The position numbers and the translations under genes were made by a program. Positions 1-9,063 of a stretch of 64,000 nucleotides of DNA are shown here, one piece after another. How positions within the stretch are numbered: the first letter of the stretch is position 1; each line of letters begins with the position of its first letter. A model generated the notes under the pieces. That model saw only the letters and a program-made list of their open reading frames with translations, did not search any database and had not been told where the DNA came from. Source of the stretch: SLHU01 sp009929975 (GTDB taxonomy: Bacteria > Bacillota > Clostridia > Saccharofermentanales > UBA5734); the NCBI GenBank assembly GCA_040776905.1, contig JAXGZQ010000001.1:496001-560000 (forward strand), written 5' to 3'.

Positions 1-699
1 AATACTCGCTGACTCAGCAGCTCTCACTGAGTGTGGTATCGTCGTATCAAAGACTTTGATATTTGAGCCATAGGTATTTCTGATCAGATCACTGATCTCT
101 TTTGCGTTGTTCGTTCTACCATCAACCATGGTGAGCAGAATGCCTTCAATCTTTAGGTCAGGATTGATCTGCCGCTTTACTTTGTTGATCGTATGAAGCA
201 ACTGTTCCAGACCTTTGGCGGATAGATACTGTGCCTGGACAGGGATGATAACGCTATTGGCTGCTGCCAATGCGTTGATTGTCAGCATACCAAGTGACGG
301 CATGCAGTCGATCAGGATGTAATCGTAGGATGATTTAACAATATCGATATATTGCTTGAGGATCTTCTCCCGGTTCATTACGTTGAAGAGTGATACTTCT
401 AGTCCGGCCAATTCAATATTGGCTGGAACAAAATCGATCCCTTCTGGATGATGAAGAATGCCGTTCGATAGATCAGAGTCAATTTCCTCTATAGTGCTTC
501 TGAGATGATCTGATAGTGTGATTGGTATGCTGTCTGGATTGGTGTGACCCAGACTGACAGTGAGACTTCCTTGCGGATCACTGTCGACGAGTAGTACTTT
601 CTTACCTTGTACAGCTAGGCTGACACCAAGGTTGAGGCAGGTAGTTGTCTTGCCGACGCCGCCTTTTTGGTTAGAAACTGTGATGGTTTTTGTGTGCAT
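1..699 (-). CDS. parA: ParA/Soj-family partition ATPase, 3' end cut by window edge
   Basis: ParA ATPases move plasmids or chromosome origins by ATP-driven binding to nucleoid DNA, usually with ParB and parS. The first residues read MHTKTITVSNQKGGVGKTT, with the deviant Walker A box KGGVGKTT. Further on are the Walker A' region (VLLVDSDPQGSLT) and the Walker B-like segment YILIDCMPSLG, then the late IPHSVRAAE segment typical of Soj proteins. The start at 699 has GAAAGGA upstream on the minus strand. The reading frame is still open at base 1, so 233 codons are visible and a short C-terminus is missing. No ParB is visible; it would lie off the left edge. It is divergent from the gene at 815. It may belong to a plasmid or integrative element rather than the chromosome. 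Family assignment is secure; the cellular cargo is inference. Confidence 0.93.
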   Translation of the reverse strand, partial: MHTKTITVSNQKGGVGKTTTCLNLGVSLAVQGKKVLLVDSDPQGSLTVSLGHTNPDSIPITLSDHLRSTIEEIDSDLSNGILHHPEGIDFVPANIELAGLEVSLFNVMNREKILKQYIDIVKSSYDYILIDCMPSLGMLTINALAAANSVIIPVQAQYLSAKGLEQLLHTINKVKRQINPDLKIEGILLTMVDGRTNNAKEISDLIRNTYGSNIKVFDTTIPHSVRAAESASI

Positions 700-814
700 G
701 GTTTTTTCCTTTCATTAGCTTTAAGCGCATAAGAGAAAACAAATCATAATAAAGTGATACAATATCTGTATATGCTTCTGGTTTTTTTATGGGATATTAC
801 ATTAGGAGGCTCAC

Positions 815-2041
815 ATGAAACCATTTAGCGGAAGTGATAGTCATTCATATTTAACTCTCGTAATGTCTAGAATAAGAGATGAAATAGAAGAATATGATAA
901 CGATAAATTTTTACGTTCTTCGAAAACAGAAATTGAAACATATTTCTTTGACAAAGCGTATATTGATCCTATTGTTCTAAACGATCAGTATTTTATAAGC
1001 AACAAGAGCGGCATAGTAATTGATGCTAGAGATAGCTTTATTCGCTCATCTCTTTATAACAAAACAATTAAAGTTGCGGGCACACGCTTAGTCATATCAA
1101 TGAGTTACACAGGTGATAGAAAATTGTGGGAAATTCGTCCATCAGTATTTAGTTTGAGTGGATATCCCGATATAACAACCACAGATAGTGAAGTATCTTT
1201 TTCAATATCATTCGCTGATGCCAACGCAAACACAGACCAAATAAAACGTGAAATTGAGTCAAATGTAAAATCACTTGCAGAAGCATCAGCATCATTAAGA
1301 CATGATATAGATAGTTATAACAGTCATGCAATAAAACAAATTAAAACTCTTCTAGAACAGAAACACAACAAAGCAATTAATGCAACTAACACAATAGAAC
1401 AACTTGGTATTCCAATCAAAAGAAGTGATAAACCACCGCTATATAGCGTACCAACAGTTAGGCGTAAATCACCTGCTTCTCATCTGCCAAAACCCGCTCT
1501 AGATAAGTTTAAGGCAGAACCTGAACTTGATTCAGAAGAATATGAATATATTCTCAGAATTATCAATAGTATGAGTCTTGTAATTGAGCGAAGTCCACTA
1601 CCTTTCGCCAATCTTAATGAAGAAGCTATTAGGACATTCTTTCTTCTTCAACTTAATGGACATTACGAAGGTTCTGCAACAGGAGAAACATTTAATGCAT
1701 CAGGTAAAACCGATATCTTGATCCGTGTAGACAATAAAAACGTATTTATTGCAGAATGCAAATTTTGGCGAGGCGAGGCGTCTTTTAACAAAGCTATCGA
1801 CCAAATATTAGGTTATTTATCTTGGCGTGATTCAAAATGTGCTTTGATTATATTTAATAAATCGAAAAATACATCTTCTGTGAAAAATAAAATGAACGAA
1901 ATAATTACTGGTAGAAAAGAGTTTAGAAAGACAGTTTACGCTGATAAGGAAGGTATATCTCAGTATATTCTAGTAAAAGATACTGATCCAGGAAAAGAAA
2001 TTACTTTGTCATCACTATTATTTGATTTTCCGGATACATGA
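815..2041 (+). CDS. PD-(D/E)XK nuclease-like protein, putative defence-associated
   Basis: The protein has 408 residues and no name I can give with confidence. The C-terminal third carries a PD-(D/E)XK nuclease core: acidic residue D300 in GKTDILIRV, then the E-x-K pair at E314 and K316 in FIAECKFW, followed by QILGYLSWRDSK, a helix often seen in restriction-endonuclease-like folds. Residues 1-130 are mixed alpha/beta. Residues about 135-190 are charged and helical with possible coiled coil, and residues 200-230 form a proline- and lysine-rich linker. The start has AGGAGG at 805-810. The gene is AT-rich compared with the backbone after 17 kb and lies 59 bp before another protein with the same nuclease signature. 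No signal peptide or membrane segment is seen. Nuclease fold is well supported; a role in defence is inference from neighbours. Confidence 0.72.
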   Translation: MKPFSGSDSHSYLTLVMSRIRDEIEEYDNDKFLRSSKTEIETYFFDKAYIDPIVLNDQYFISNKSGIVIDARDSFIRSSLYNKTIKVAGTRLVISMSYTGDRKLWEIRPSVFSLSGYPDITTTDSEVSFSISFADANANTDQIKREIESNVKSLAEASASLRHDIDSYNSHAIKQIKTLLEQKHNKAINATNTIEQLGIPIKRSDKPPLYSVPTVRRKSPASHLPKPALDKFKAEPELDSEEYEYILRIINSMSLVIERSPLPFANLNEEAIRTFFLLQLNGHYEGSATGETFNASGKTDILIRVDNKNVFIAECKFWRGEASFNKAIDQILGYLSWRDSKCALIIFNKSKNTSSVKNKMNEIITGRKEFRKTVYADKEGISQYILVKDTDPGKEITLSSLLFDFPDT

Positions 2042-2100
2042 GATACATTGACATAGGCACTCTGTTGAATTGCACCAGATCAAAATCGCAGTCCTGATAA

Positions 2101-3270
2101 ATGCCGGTGGAATTAAGGGCAAATAAACCGACTAATTTAATGATTCATGTGAAAGGTAGGCTCGTCATAAAATTGAAAGAGTACAAAATATTTCATAGCG
2201 ATCCAAGTAAACCTCTTAAAATTACTCAAGATTTATGTAATAGGGTATCATGTGGTTTGAAGGAAAAAATGAATATTTATTACCGTCATATATTGCCTAA
2301 AGGAGACGCAATATCTGATTCGCAAATTTACCTATTAAGCTACTTGAATTCATCACTAGATATTATAAAAGATTGCAAAGGCTTTCAAAAACATATATCC
2401 GAATATCAAAACAATCCTGAATCAGCGTTCTTTGTTACTCTTATGGCAGATATACTAATTGGACATGGACTAAAGATCGAGTTGGAACCAGATATTGATG
2501 GACACGACAAAAAGCCTGATTTATTAGCATTTCAAGAAACAGACGGCCTAACTGTTTTCTTTGAATGTAAGCAACCAAAAAACGACACAAATCATCTGTT
2601 GCCAGAGCAGAGGAGAATCTTCGACGGAATAGAGGATGTTATCTCCGATAATTATAGTCTGGCTGTCTTTTATTCACGGGAACTATCATCTAATGAAATA
2701 TCATCATTGCGCGATTTGATTAAGGATAGTCTAGAAACAGAATCAAACATTTGGGTAGATCGATGTGTTGTAGACGACAGCAATTTTGAAGTGAAAGTGC
2801 TTATATCAGGAATAGCAGATAACATTGAACGAAAAGGCATTATAGAAATATCTGGCATTCCAAATTTTTCTGATGCTAAGGGGTTTACTAACATCAATGG
2901 AATAAATCGATTTGGAAAGAATATAGTATTTCTCAAAGCTTCGTCTAAAAATACAATAAACAGCCAACTTAAAAACAGCAAGAACAAGGTTCCAATCGGG
3001 ATGCCGTTTGTCGTTTGTATTGATCTGAGTGGTCCCAAGTATGATATCAGCGAATACTCGAGATATATTCAAAGTCACTTTGAAATGAGAGATCATCCTT
3101 CATTTTCTGGTGTACTTTTAGTCGAGCATGGGTTGGTTGAAAATGGTCACTATAGTGTTCACCTGCAGTATATTCCGAACCCTCATGCTGTCATTCAACT
3201 TCCTTTCATGAATAATTTCTTAACACGAAGTCTAGTCTTGGACATCAATTCGAGATATGCAATATCATGA
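2101..3270 (+). CDS. Second PD-(D/E)XK-like protein next to the first
   Basis: The protein has 389 residues and I do not recognise its family. Around residues 138-158 it has D140 in KKPDLLAF and the E-x-K pair E155/K157 in FFECKQPK, the spacing expected for a PD-(D/E)XK nuclease or its inactive derivative. The rest is mixed alpha/beta without membrane segments. The ATG at 2101 follows an in-frame stop at once and has no clear ribosome binding site; ATG 2140 (residue 14) is an alternative but also lacks one, so translation may be coupled to the upstream gene, 59 bp away. Composition is AT-rich like its upstream neighbour. The two may form one system with the preceding gene; that is inference from adjacency, shared strand and shared motif. 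Confidence 0.6.
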   Translation: MPVELRANKPTNLMIHVKGRLVIKLKEYKIFHSDPSKPLKITQDLCNRVSCGLKEKMNIYYRHILPKGDAISDSQIYLLSYLNSSLDIIKDCKGFQKHISEYQNNPESAFFVTLMADILIGHGLKIELEPDIDGHDKKPDLLAFQETDGLTVFFECKQPKNDTNHLLPEQRRIFDGIEDVISDNYSLAVFYSRELSSNEISSLRDLIKDSLETESNIWVDRCVVDDSNFEVKVLISGIADNIERKGIIEISGIPNFSDAKGFTNINGINRFGKNIVFLKASSKNTINSQLKNSKNKVPIGMPFVVCIDLSGPKYDISEYSRYIQSHFEMRDHPSFSGVLLVEHGLVENGHYSVHLQYIPNPHAVIQLPFMNNFLTRSLVLDINSRYAIS

Positions 3271-3863
3271 TAATGAAACTGGGGATACCCAATCACCGGA
3301 AAACTAACTTTTCTTATGGTCAGGTTATAATCACCCATCCTGTACAGGTTTATACACAAATTTTTTAACTTGAGCAGAGTCTTAAAATTTTATAACAATA
3401 TACTAATCAACAGTTGAATACAAATTACTAGTCATTCATAATAGTCCATATAGTATTAAATATAACATTAGTACTAATTGATAAGATATTTGAGTCAAGT
3501 CCAAAAAGTTGGTGTAAATTGCCTTCCGGTATCTGCATGAATTAGGTGACAACATGCAGGTGTGCTGCTCGTTCTGCTAACGCTTCTTTTCTCGCTGTTT
3601 CTCTCTCATCAAAGTAGCGATCCATTATGAAATACTTCTTGCCGGTCAACCATTTTTCATGGTGCTCCATCAGAACCGCTCCCATCAGTCGGATAAGACT
3701 GTCATCGTTGGGGAATATCCGTATAAGATGACGTATCATAAATTGCGCACTTTGAAAAAAGAAAAGACATGACCGGTCTCGCTTGGTTAAAATGTAAAGT
3801 ACGAACAAAACATCAAGCCAAGCAAAGGAGACCGAACCATGTCTGAGAAGATTATAACGCTTA

Positions 3864-5229
3864 GATGACGTATCATAAATTGCGCACTTTGAAAAAAGAA
3901 AAGACATGACCGGTCTCGCTTGGTTAAAATGTAAAGTACGAACAAAACATCAAGCCAAGCAAAGGAGACCGAACCATGTCTGAGAAGATTATAACGCTTA
4001 ATGAAGGTGCGATAAAGCAGGAACTGGGAGAACTGGTCCGTCAAAGCGTCGAGGATACCCTGAACACGCTGCTCGATGAAGAAGCGGATCGCCTGACTAA
4101 CGCGACACGCTACGAACGAACAGACAAAAGGCTGGACACGCGATCCGGCAGCTACAGGAGACGCCTGTTGACCAAATCCGGTGAGGTACAACTGAAGATC
4201 CCCAGGCTTCGGTCTCTGCCGTTTGAAACGGCGATCATCCAGCGTTACCAGCGCCGGGAAATCAGCGTGGAAGAAGCTCTTGTCGAGATGTATCTGGCCG
4301 GCGTTTCTGTCCGCCGAGTGGAAGATATCACCGAAGCGCTGTGGGGAGCCAAGGTCAGTGCGGGTACCGTCAGCAAGCTGAACCAGAAAGTCTATACCAA
4401 GATTGAGGAATGGCGTAACCGCAAGCTGTTGATGGCCTATCCCTATGTCTATCTGGATGGGATCTATCTGAAGCGAAACTGGGGTGGCAACTACGAAAAC
4501 GTCGCGATTCTGGTCGCGATGGCGGTCAATGAAGATGGACAGCGTGAAGTGATCGGAGCGGCTGAAGGCATGAAGGAAGATCAGGCAAGTTGGCATAGCT
4601 TCCTGGTCAGTCTCAAACAGCGAGGACTGACTGGCACCCGATTGTTTATTGGTGATAAGTGTCTGGGGCTTCTGGACGCGATTAACACGGTCTTCCCGCA
4701 AAGCCAATACCAGCGCTGCACCGTCCATTTCTATCGCAATGTGTTCACGGTGGTACCCAGGAGCAAGATGAAGGATGTGGCGGCGATGCTCAAGGCGATT
4801 CACGCTCAGGAAGATAAGGCAGCAGCCCTGGAGAAAGCGAAGGCGGTCGTCATTAAACTCAGAGAAATGAAGCTGAAGGAAGCCGCGAAGAAGGTTGAGA
4901 ACTCGATTGCTGAAACGCTGACCTATATGGGCTTCCCGCATGAGCATTGGATGAAGATCCGCAGCAACAACGCCATTGAGCGGCTCAACCGTGAGATCCG
5001 ACGAAGAACCCGGGTGGTTGGTGCCTTTCCTGACTCGAACTCGGCCTTGATGCTGGTTTGTGCTAGGCTTCGCTATATGGAAGATTCGCTTTGGGGGACA
5101 AAACTTTATCTTAATATGAAACACCTCGATGCGATGGAACTGGAGATGGAGGTTGCAGCCGATCTGACCGCTGGCTGATCACCAGCTGCCAAGTGAGAAC
5201 TGAAAGTGCGCATAAACCTTGACACTACC
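3864..5229 (+). mobile_element. IS256-family element A, inner intact copy (1,366 bp)
   Basis: A complete insertion sequence bounded by GATGACGTATC on the left and GACACTACC on the right, with imperfect terminal inverted repeats sharing the core TGCGCACTTT. It is flanked by an exact 8-bp duplication AACGCTTA at 3856-3863 and 5230-5237. It lies in the same orientation as the outer copy and reads identically wherever I compared the two. The intact transposase and ends suggest it may still be mobile. The identity implies that the second insertion was recent, or that this is a self-targeting event from one lineage of the element. Confidence 0.94.
3976..5178 (+). CDS. IS256-family transposase of element A, intact
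   Basis: A 400-residue DDE transposase that excises and inserts element A by a copy-out-paste-in route, as known for IS256. Visible catalytic positions are D in YLDGIYLK, D in LFIGDKCLG and E in NNAIERLNREIRRRTR. The C-x-x-H in QRCTVHFYRN, between the second D and the E, is also typical. The N-terminal part (LGELVRQSVEDTLNTLLDEE) is the usual IS256 lead-in. The start MSEKIITL has AGGAG 11 bases upstream. Length matches the family (about 390-410). The long antisense frame through this gene (minus strand, down from 5124) is a codon-bias shadow and is not annotated. Confidence 0.95.
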   Translation: MSEKIITLNEGAIKQELGELVRQSVEDTLNTLLDEEADRLTNATRYERTDKRLDTRSGSYRRRLLTKSGEVQLKIPRLRSLPFETAIIQRYQRREISVEEALVEMYLAGVSVRRVEDITEALWGAKVSAGTVSKLNQKVYTKIEEWRNRKLLMAYPYVYLDGIYLKRNWGGNYENVAILVAMAVNEDGQREVIGAAEGMKEDQASWHSFLVSLKQRGLTGTRLFIGDKCLGLLDAINTVFPQSQYQRCTVHFYRNVFTVVPRSKMKDVAAMLKAIHAQEDKAAALEKAKAVVIKLREMKLKEAAKKVENSIAETLTYMGFPHEHWMKIRSNNAIERLNREIRRRTRVVGAFPDSNSALMLVCARLRYMEDSLWGTKLYLNMKHLDAMELEMEVAADLTAG

Positions 5230-7662
5230 AACGCTTAATGAAGGTGCGATAAAGCAGGAACTGGGAGAACTGGTCCGTCAAAGCGTCGAGGATACCCTGA
5301 ACACGCTGCTCGATGAAGAAGCGGATCGCCTGACTAACGCGACACGCTACGAACGAACAGACAAAAGGCTGGACACGCGATCCGGCAGCTACAGGAGACG
5401 CCTGTTGACCAAATCCGGTGAGGTACAACTGAAGATCCCCAGGCTTCGGTCTCTGCCGTTTGAAACGGCGATCATCCAGCGTTACCAGCGCCGGGAAATC
5501 AGCGTGGAAGAAGCTCTTGTCGAGATGTATCTGGCCGGCGTTTCTGTCCGCCGAGTGGAAGATATCACCGAAGCGCTGTGGGGAGCCAAGGTCAGTGCGG
5601 GTACCGTCAGCAAGCTGAACCAGAAAGTCTATACCAAGATTGAGGAATGGCGTAACCGCAAGCTGTTGATGGCCTATCCCTATGTCTATCTGGATGGGAT
5701 CTATCTGAAGCGAAACTGGGGTGGCAACTACGAAAACGTCGCGATTCTGGTCGCGATGGCGGTCAATGAAGATGGACAGCGTGAAGTGATCGGAGCGGCT
5801 GAAGGCATGAAGGAAGATCAGGCAAGTTGGCATAGCTTCCTGGTCAGTCTCAAACAGCGAGGACTGACTGGCACCCGATTGTTTATTGGTGATAAGTGTC
5901 TGGGGCTTCTGGACGCGATTAACACGGTCTTCCCGCAAAGCCAATACCAGCGCTGCACCGTCCATTTCTATCGCAATGTGTTCACGGTGGTACCCAGGAG
6001 CAAGATGAAGGATGTGGCGGCGATGCTCAAGGCGATTCACGCTCAGGAAGATAAGGCAGCAGCCCTGGAGAAAGCGAAGGCGGTCGTCATTAAACTCAGA
6101 GAAATGAAGCTGAAGGAAGCCGCGAAGAAGGTTGAGAACTCGATTGCTGAAACGCTGACCTATATGGGCTTCCCGCATGAGCATTGGATGAAGATCCGCA
6201 GCAACAACGCCATTGAGCGGCTCAACCGTGAGATCCGACGAAGAACCCGGGTGGTTGGTGCCTTTCCTGACTCGAACTCGGCCTTGATGCTGGTTTGTGC
6301 TAGGCTTCGCTATATGGAAGATTCGCTTTGGGGGACAAAACTTTATCTTAATATGAAACACCTCGATGCGATGGAACTGGAGATGGAGGTTGCAGCCGAT
6401 CTGACCGCTGGCTGATCACCAGCTGCCAAGTGAGAACTGAAAGTGCGCATAAACCTTGACACTACCCCGTATAACGCGTTCCCTACGACGCAGCTCTTCG
6501 TTGAGCCGTTCTATGCTGTTGCTGGTTCTCAGTCGTTTACGATAGGCTTCCGGCAAGGCAAAAACAGCCGTAATCTCGTCAAAGCTATCATCTAGTAACG
6601 CCATAGCTTTAGGCGCCTTATCCTGGAAGTTATCCAGCATTTGCTGTTTTCTGTCTTTGGCCTGCTTTAGGTCTGGAGCATTATATAGATCCGTCAGGCT
6701 GCTCTTTATCTCGGATTGAAGCTTCTTAGGTGTCTTATCCAACAGATTCTTAGAAAAATGTGTCTGGCACCGCTGCCAACCAGCACCATGGAATTGTCTC
6801 TGAATTGCCTTCTTGAGCCCGCCGTGGCTGTCGCTGACTACTAAGTCTACATCACTGAGCCCTCTCGCTTTTAGTTCGCAGAAGAAGTCACTCCAAGCTT
6901 CTTCGCTCTCGCCGTCTGCTATCTTGAAGCCAAGGACCTCACGATTACCATCGTCGTTGACTCCAGTCGCTATAAGTAGCCCTCTGGACTTAACACGACC
7001 ATCATCTCGAGCCTTCATGTAGATGGCGTCTACAATCATGAAAGGATAGTGGCGTGACAGAGGACGATTACGGAAATTATCAACAACAGGATCCAACTCC
7101 TGACAAAGCATAGAAACAGTCGATTTAGAGAAGCTGGTGCCACATAATGTTTCTGTGATCTCACTGACTTTTCTGGTTGATACTCCTTGAACCACCATTT
7201 CCATAAGGCTTAAGAGTAATGCTTTTTCGCTGCGCTGGTAACTACGGAACAAATCGGTAGAGAAGGTGCCATCACGGAATTTAGGTACGTGAAGAATCAA
7301 CGTTCCTACTCTAGTTGTCAGGGTACGCTCTCGATAGCCATTGCGATAGCTGACACGTCCATCACTTCGCTCATACGGCTCAGCATTCAATTGTTCACTG
7401 GCCTGCCCGCGCAGCACCGCGTCAAATACTTTTTCCAGTAATTTCGCCACCCCGTTCTCCCGATTTCCAAGCATAAGGTCTTTAAGAATTTCGTCTTCCA
7501 GTGTAAGATGTACTTGAGCCATGATCTCTTTCCTTTCAGTTGTTAGTTTCGCAAAACCTATTATACCGAAAGCGAGCTCGTGGCTCTTTTTTTTATTTCT
7601 CAATTTACACCAAGTATACGGACTTTATCATATTTGAGGGATCCATATTGCTGAGGTAAGTT

Positions 7663-9063
7663 ATGATTATGGATATAAAAATCGGGCACCAATACTACCA
7701 TAAATATCTGGGAACTGTAAGTATTGTCGAACTACTTGATGACAGATTCAGAGCAAAAACACCAAAACATGGCGTGCTTGATTTTCAATATTTCGATTTT
7801 GGGAAGGTTATTTTCATAAATAAGAGTCATTTGAGCATTCAATTTACATCAACAGAGGAATATGAGAAATATTTGCAAAATACCGAATCAAAACAAGATG
7901 ATTCTTTTGTTGAAGGCGCCAAAGAAATATCTACTTCTCTAGATTGTAGCAATGTAGAAAACAGTTCAACTCCTAATAAAGTTATCTTATCCGAAAATGA
8001 TGACACCAAAGAAAGGACAGTTCAAGAATATTCTATAGATAATACTCCATCAATTACAGAAATTAAGGATAAGAAGAATGATTTTCTTGATTATTTAGCG
8101 CAGCATTTTTCTTTCGATGGTTTTCATCATTTCACAGATTTTTCCAATATTGGTTCAATTTTTCAGGACGGGAAACTATTTTGCCGAGAAAAAGCCTTAA
8201 GTAAAAAGTTTTGTGATGCGGCAGATCATGAAGTTTTATTAAGAACTGATAGCGCAATTAAGAAATGCGTACGATTTTACTATGCACCCAAAACACCAAC
8301 ATTTTATAGTAATGAAGGTATAAAAGCGAGTAATCAATATCCGCATATGCCGATACCTGTGTTGTTTCTATTTTCTCCAGATATCATACATAAAGCAGGA
8401 TCCGCCTTCTTAAGTGGAGGAGGTGGAAATCCGAATTCGAGATTTACAACTGATATTTTTGAAGCATATAAGTTTGATTGGAAAGTAATTTTTTCACGAT
8501 GTCCAATTCCGAAATACGATAATAATATAGTTAGTGTCTATGGGGATTCAGATAGAAGATCAATAATCAATAAGCGTAATGCAGAGTTTCTTGTATATGA
8601 AGAGATATCATTGCGGTATCTCAAAAAAATTATCTTTAGATCTCCTGCTGATGTTAAACGAGCAATACAATTGTTTGGAGAAAACAGTAAATATGAGATT
8701 GATGAAAATCGCAAAAAATTCGAATATACAAACAATTTTTTGTATGATTACGATATATACGAAAAAGATAGCAATATGATCATAGCACTGACTTTTTTAA
8801 AAGAGGATTTTGAAAAGTATACTCATGAATTGAAAATATCATACTTAAACGGATATGTTGAGAAAATTGTTATTAACTCATTTGAGAGTTGCAGAATAAT
8901 TGCTATGGATAAGCCTATTGATCATCAAGAATATAACTTCTATTTTAAATTATTACCAAATAATGATGAGCGAATTAGCAATTTAGTTTATTATATGAAC
9001 GGGCATGAAAGTGCTATATGGGAGAGAACGAATGATAAAATATTACAGGGGAACAGTTTTTAA
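7663..9063 (+). CDS. darT: DarT-family DNA ADP-ribosyltransferase toxin with N- and C-terminal extensions
   Basis: DarT toxins transfer ADP-ribose from NAD+ onto bases of single-stranded DNA, block replication and act in anti-phage defence; DarG reverses the mark. The DUF4433/DarT domain spans about residues 145-345: the NAD-pocket opening HFTDFSNIGSIFQDGKL, the FYYAPKTPTFYS segment, and the catalytic glutamate E308 in KRNAEFLVYEE. DarT proteins are often near 210 residues; this one has 466. It has an extra N-terminal domain (residues 1-60 look like a small beta barrel, then a low-complexity acidic linker to about 135) and a C-terminal extension of about 110 residues. The start has GAGGT seven bases upstream. 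It overlaps darG by 32 bp, so the pair is probably co-translated. DNA is AT-rich, suggesting transfer. Toxin class is well supported; base specificity cannot be read. Confidence 0.88.
   Translation: MIMDIKIGHQYYHKYLGTVSIVELLDDRFRAKTPKHGVLDFQYFDFGKVIFINKSHLSIQFTSTEEYEKYLQNTESKQDDSFVEGAKEISTSLDCSNVENSSTPNKVILSENDDTKERTVQEYSIDNTPSITEIKDKKNDFLDYLAQHFSFDGFHHFTDFSNIGSIFQDGKLFCREKALSKKFCDAADHEVLLRTDSAIKKCVRFYYAPKTPTFYSNEGIKASNQYPHMPIPVLFLFSPDIIHKAGSAFLSGGGGNPNSRFTTDIFEAYKFDWKVIFSRCPIPKYDNNIVSVYGDSDRRSIINKRNAEFLVYEEISLRYLKKIIFRSPADVKRAIQLFGENSKYEIDENRKKFEYTNNFLYDYDIYEKDSNMIIALTFLKEDFEKYTHELKISYLNGYVEKIVINSFESCRIIAMDKPIDHQEYNFYFKLLPNNDERISNLVYYMNGHESAIWERTNDKILQGNSF

Larger units (their letters stand above)
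3839..6415 (+). pseudogene. Outer element A transposase, split after codon 8
   Basis: The first 25 bases (3839-3863, MSEKIITL plus one base) are separated from the remaining 1,178 bases (5238-6415) by the inner IS copy. Joined, they give 401 codons encoding the same 400-residue transposase as the inner copy. The downstream piece alone stays open and has an in-frame TTG at 5219 contributed by the right end of the inner IS, so an N-terminally altered protein (MTLPTLNEGA...) could be made if that TTG were used. There is no convincing ribosome binding site for it. All three catalytic residues lie in the large 3' fragment. Confidence 0.9.
3727..6466 (+). mobile_element. IS256-family element A, outer copy, itself split by an identical copy
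   Basis: The outer copy of element A sits inside the element B transposase gene in the opposite orientation. It is flanked by an exact 8-bp duplication CCGTATAA at 3719-3726 and 6467-6474. Its left end begins GATGACGTATC and its right end finishes GACACTACC; the inner parts of the two ends share TGCGCACTTT as an imperfect inverted repeat. Subtracting the inner copy and one 8-bp duplicate leaves 137 + 1,229 = 1,366 bp, exactly the length of the inner copy. The outer copy therefore was complete before it was hit. Confidence 0.93.
3542..7522 (-). pseudogene. IS256-family transposase of element B, split by nested IS
   Basis: The N-terminal part runs from ATG 7522 (MAQVHLTLEDEI, preceded by GAAAGGAAAGAG) down to 6467. 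The C-terminal part runs from 3718 to the TAA at 3542-3544. Joining 7522-6467 to 3718-3542 restores one frame of 411 codons (352 + 59), reading RRRERVIRIFPNDDS across the junction. DDE-type residues are visible: D in MIVDAIYMK, D in LVVSDSHGG and E in NSIERLNEELRRRE. The tail KWLTGKKYFIMDRYF is typical of IS256 transposases. As it stands the gene is inactive because 2,748 bp were added in the C-terminal region. The start at 7522 is preferred over an in-frame upstream ATG at 7603 because of its ribosome binding site. Confidence 0.9.
3495..7629 (-). mobile_element. IS256-family element B, interrupted by two nested copies of element A
   Basis: The outermost insertion sequence. Its right end, read inward from 7629, begins GATAAAGTCC, as canonical IS256 ends do, and continues to TTGGTGTAAATTG. 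The left end, from about 3495, carries AAGTCC and the same TTGGTGTAAATTG, so the two form an imperfect terminal inverted repeat. The 9-bp sequence ATATTTGAG flanks it at 3486-3494 and 7630-7638, fitting the 8-9 bp target duplication of IS256. Removing the nested insert (3727-6466) and one 8-bp duplicate gives an element of 1,387 bp, a normal IS256 size. The left terminus may be off by two bases because the spacing to AAGTCC differs between ends. It separates the two nuclease-like genes from darT. Confidence 0.88.

Noticed and set aside
3787..5124. Long minus-strand open frame (445 codons) over the inner IS transposase
   Set aside because: Antisense shadow of the transposase; the same frame recurs over the outer copy (5225-6361) and has no protein-like features.
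5219..6415. Apparent second intact transposase starting at TTG 5219
   Set aside because: The true start codon and first eight codons are at 3839-3863; the TTG comes from the inner IS end and has no ribosome binding site.
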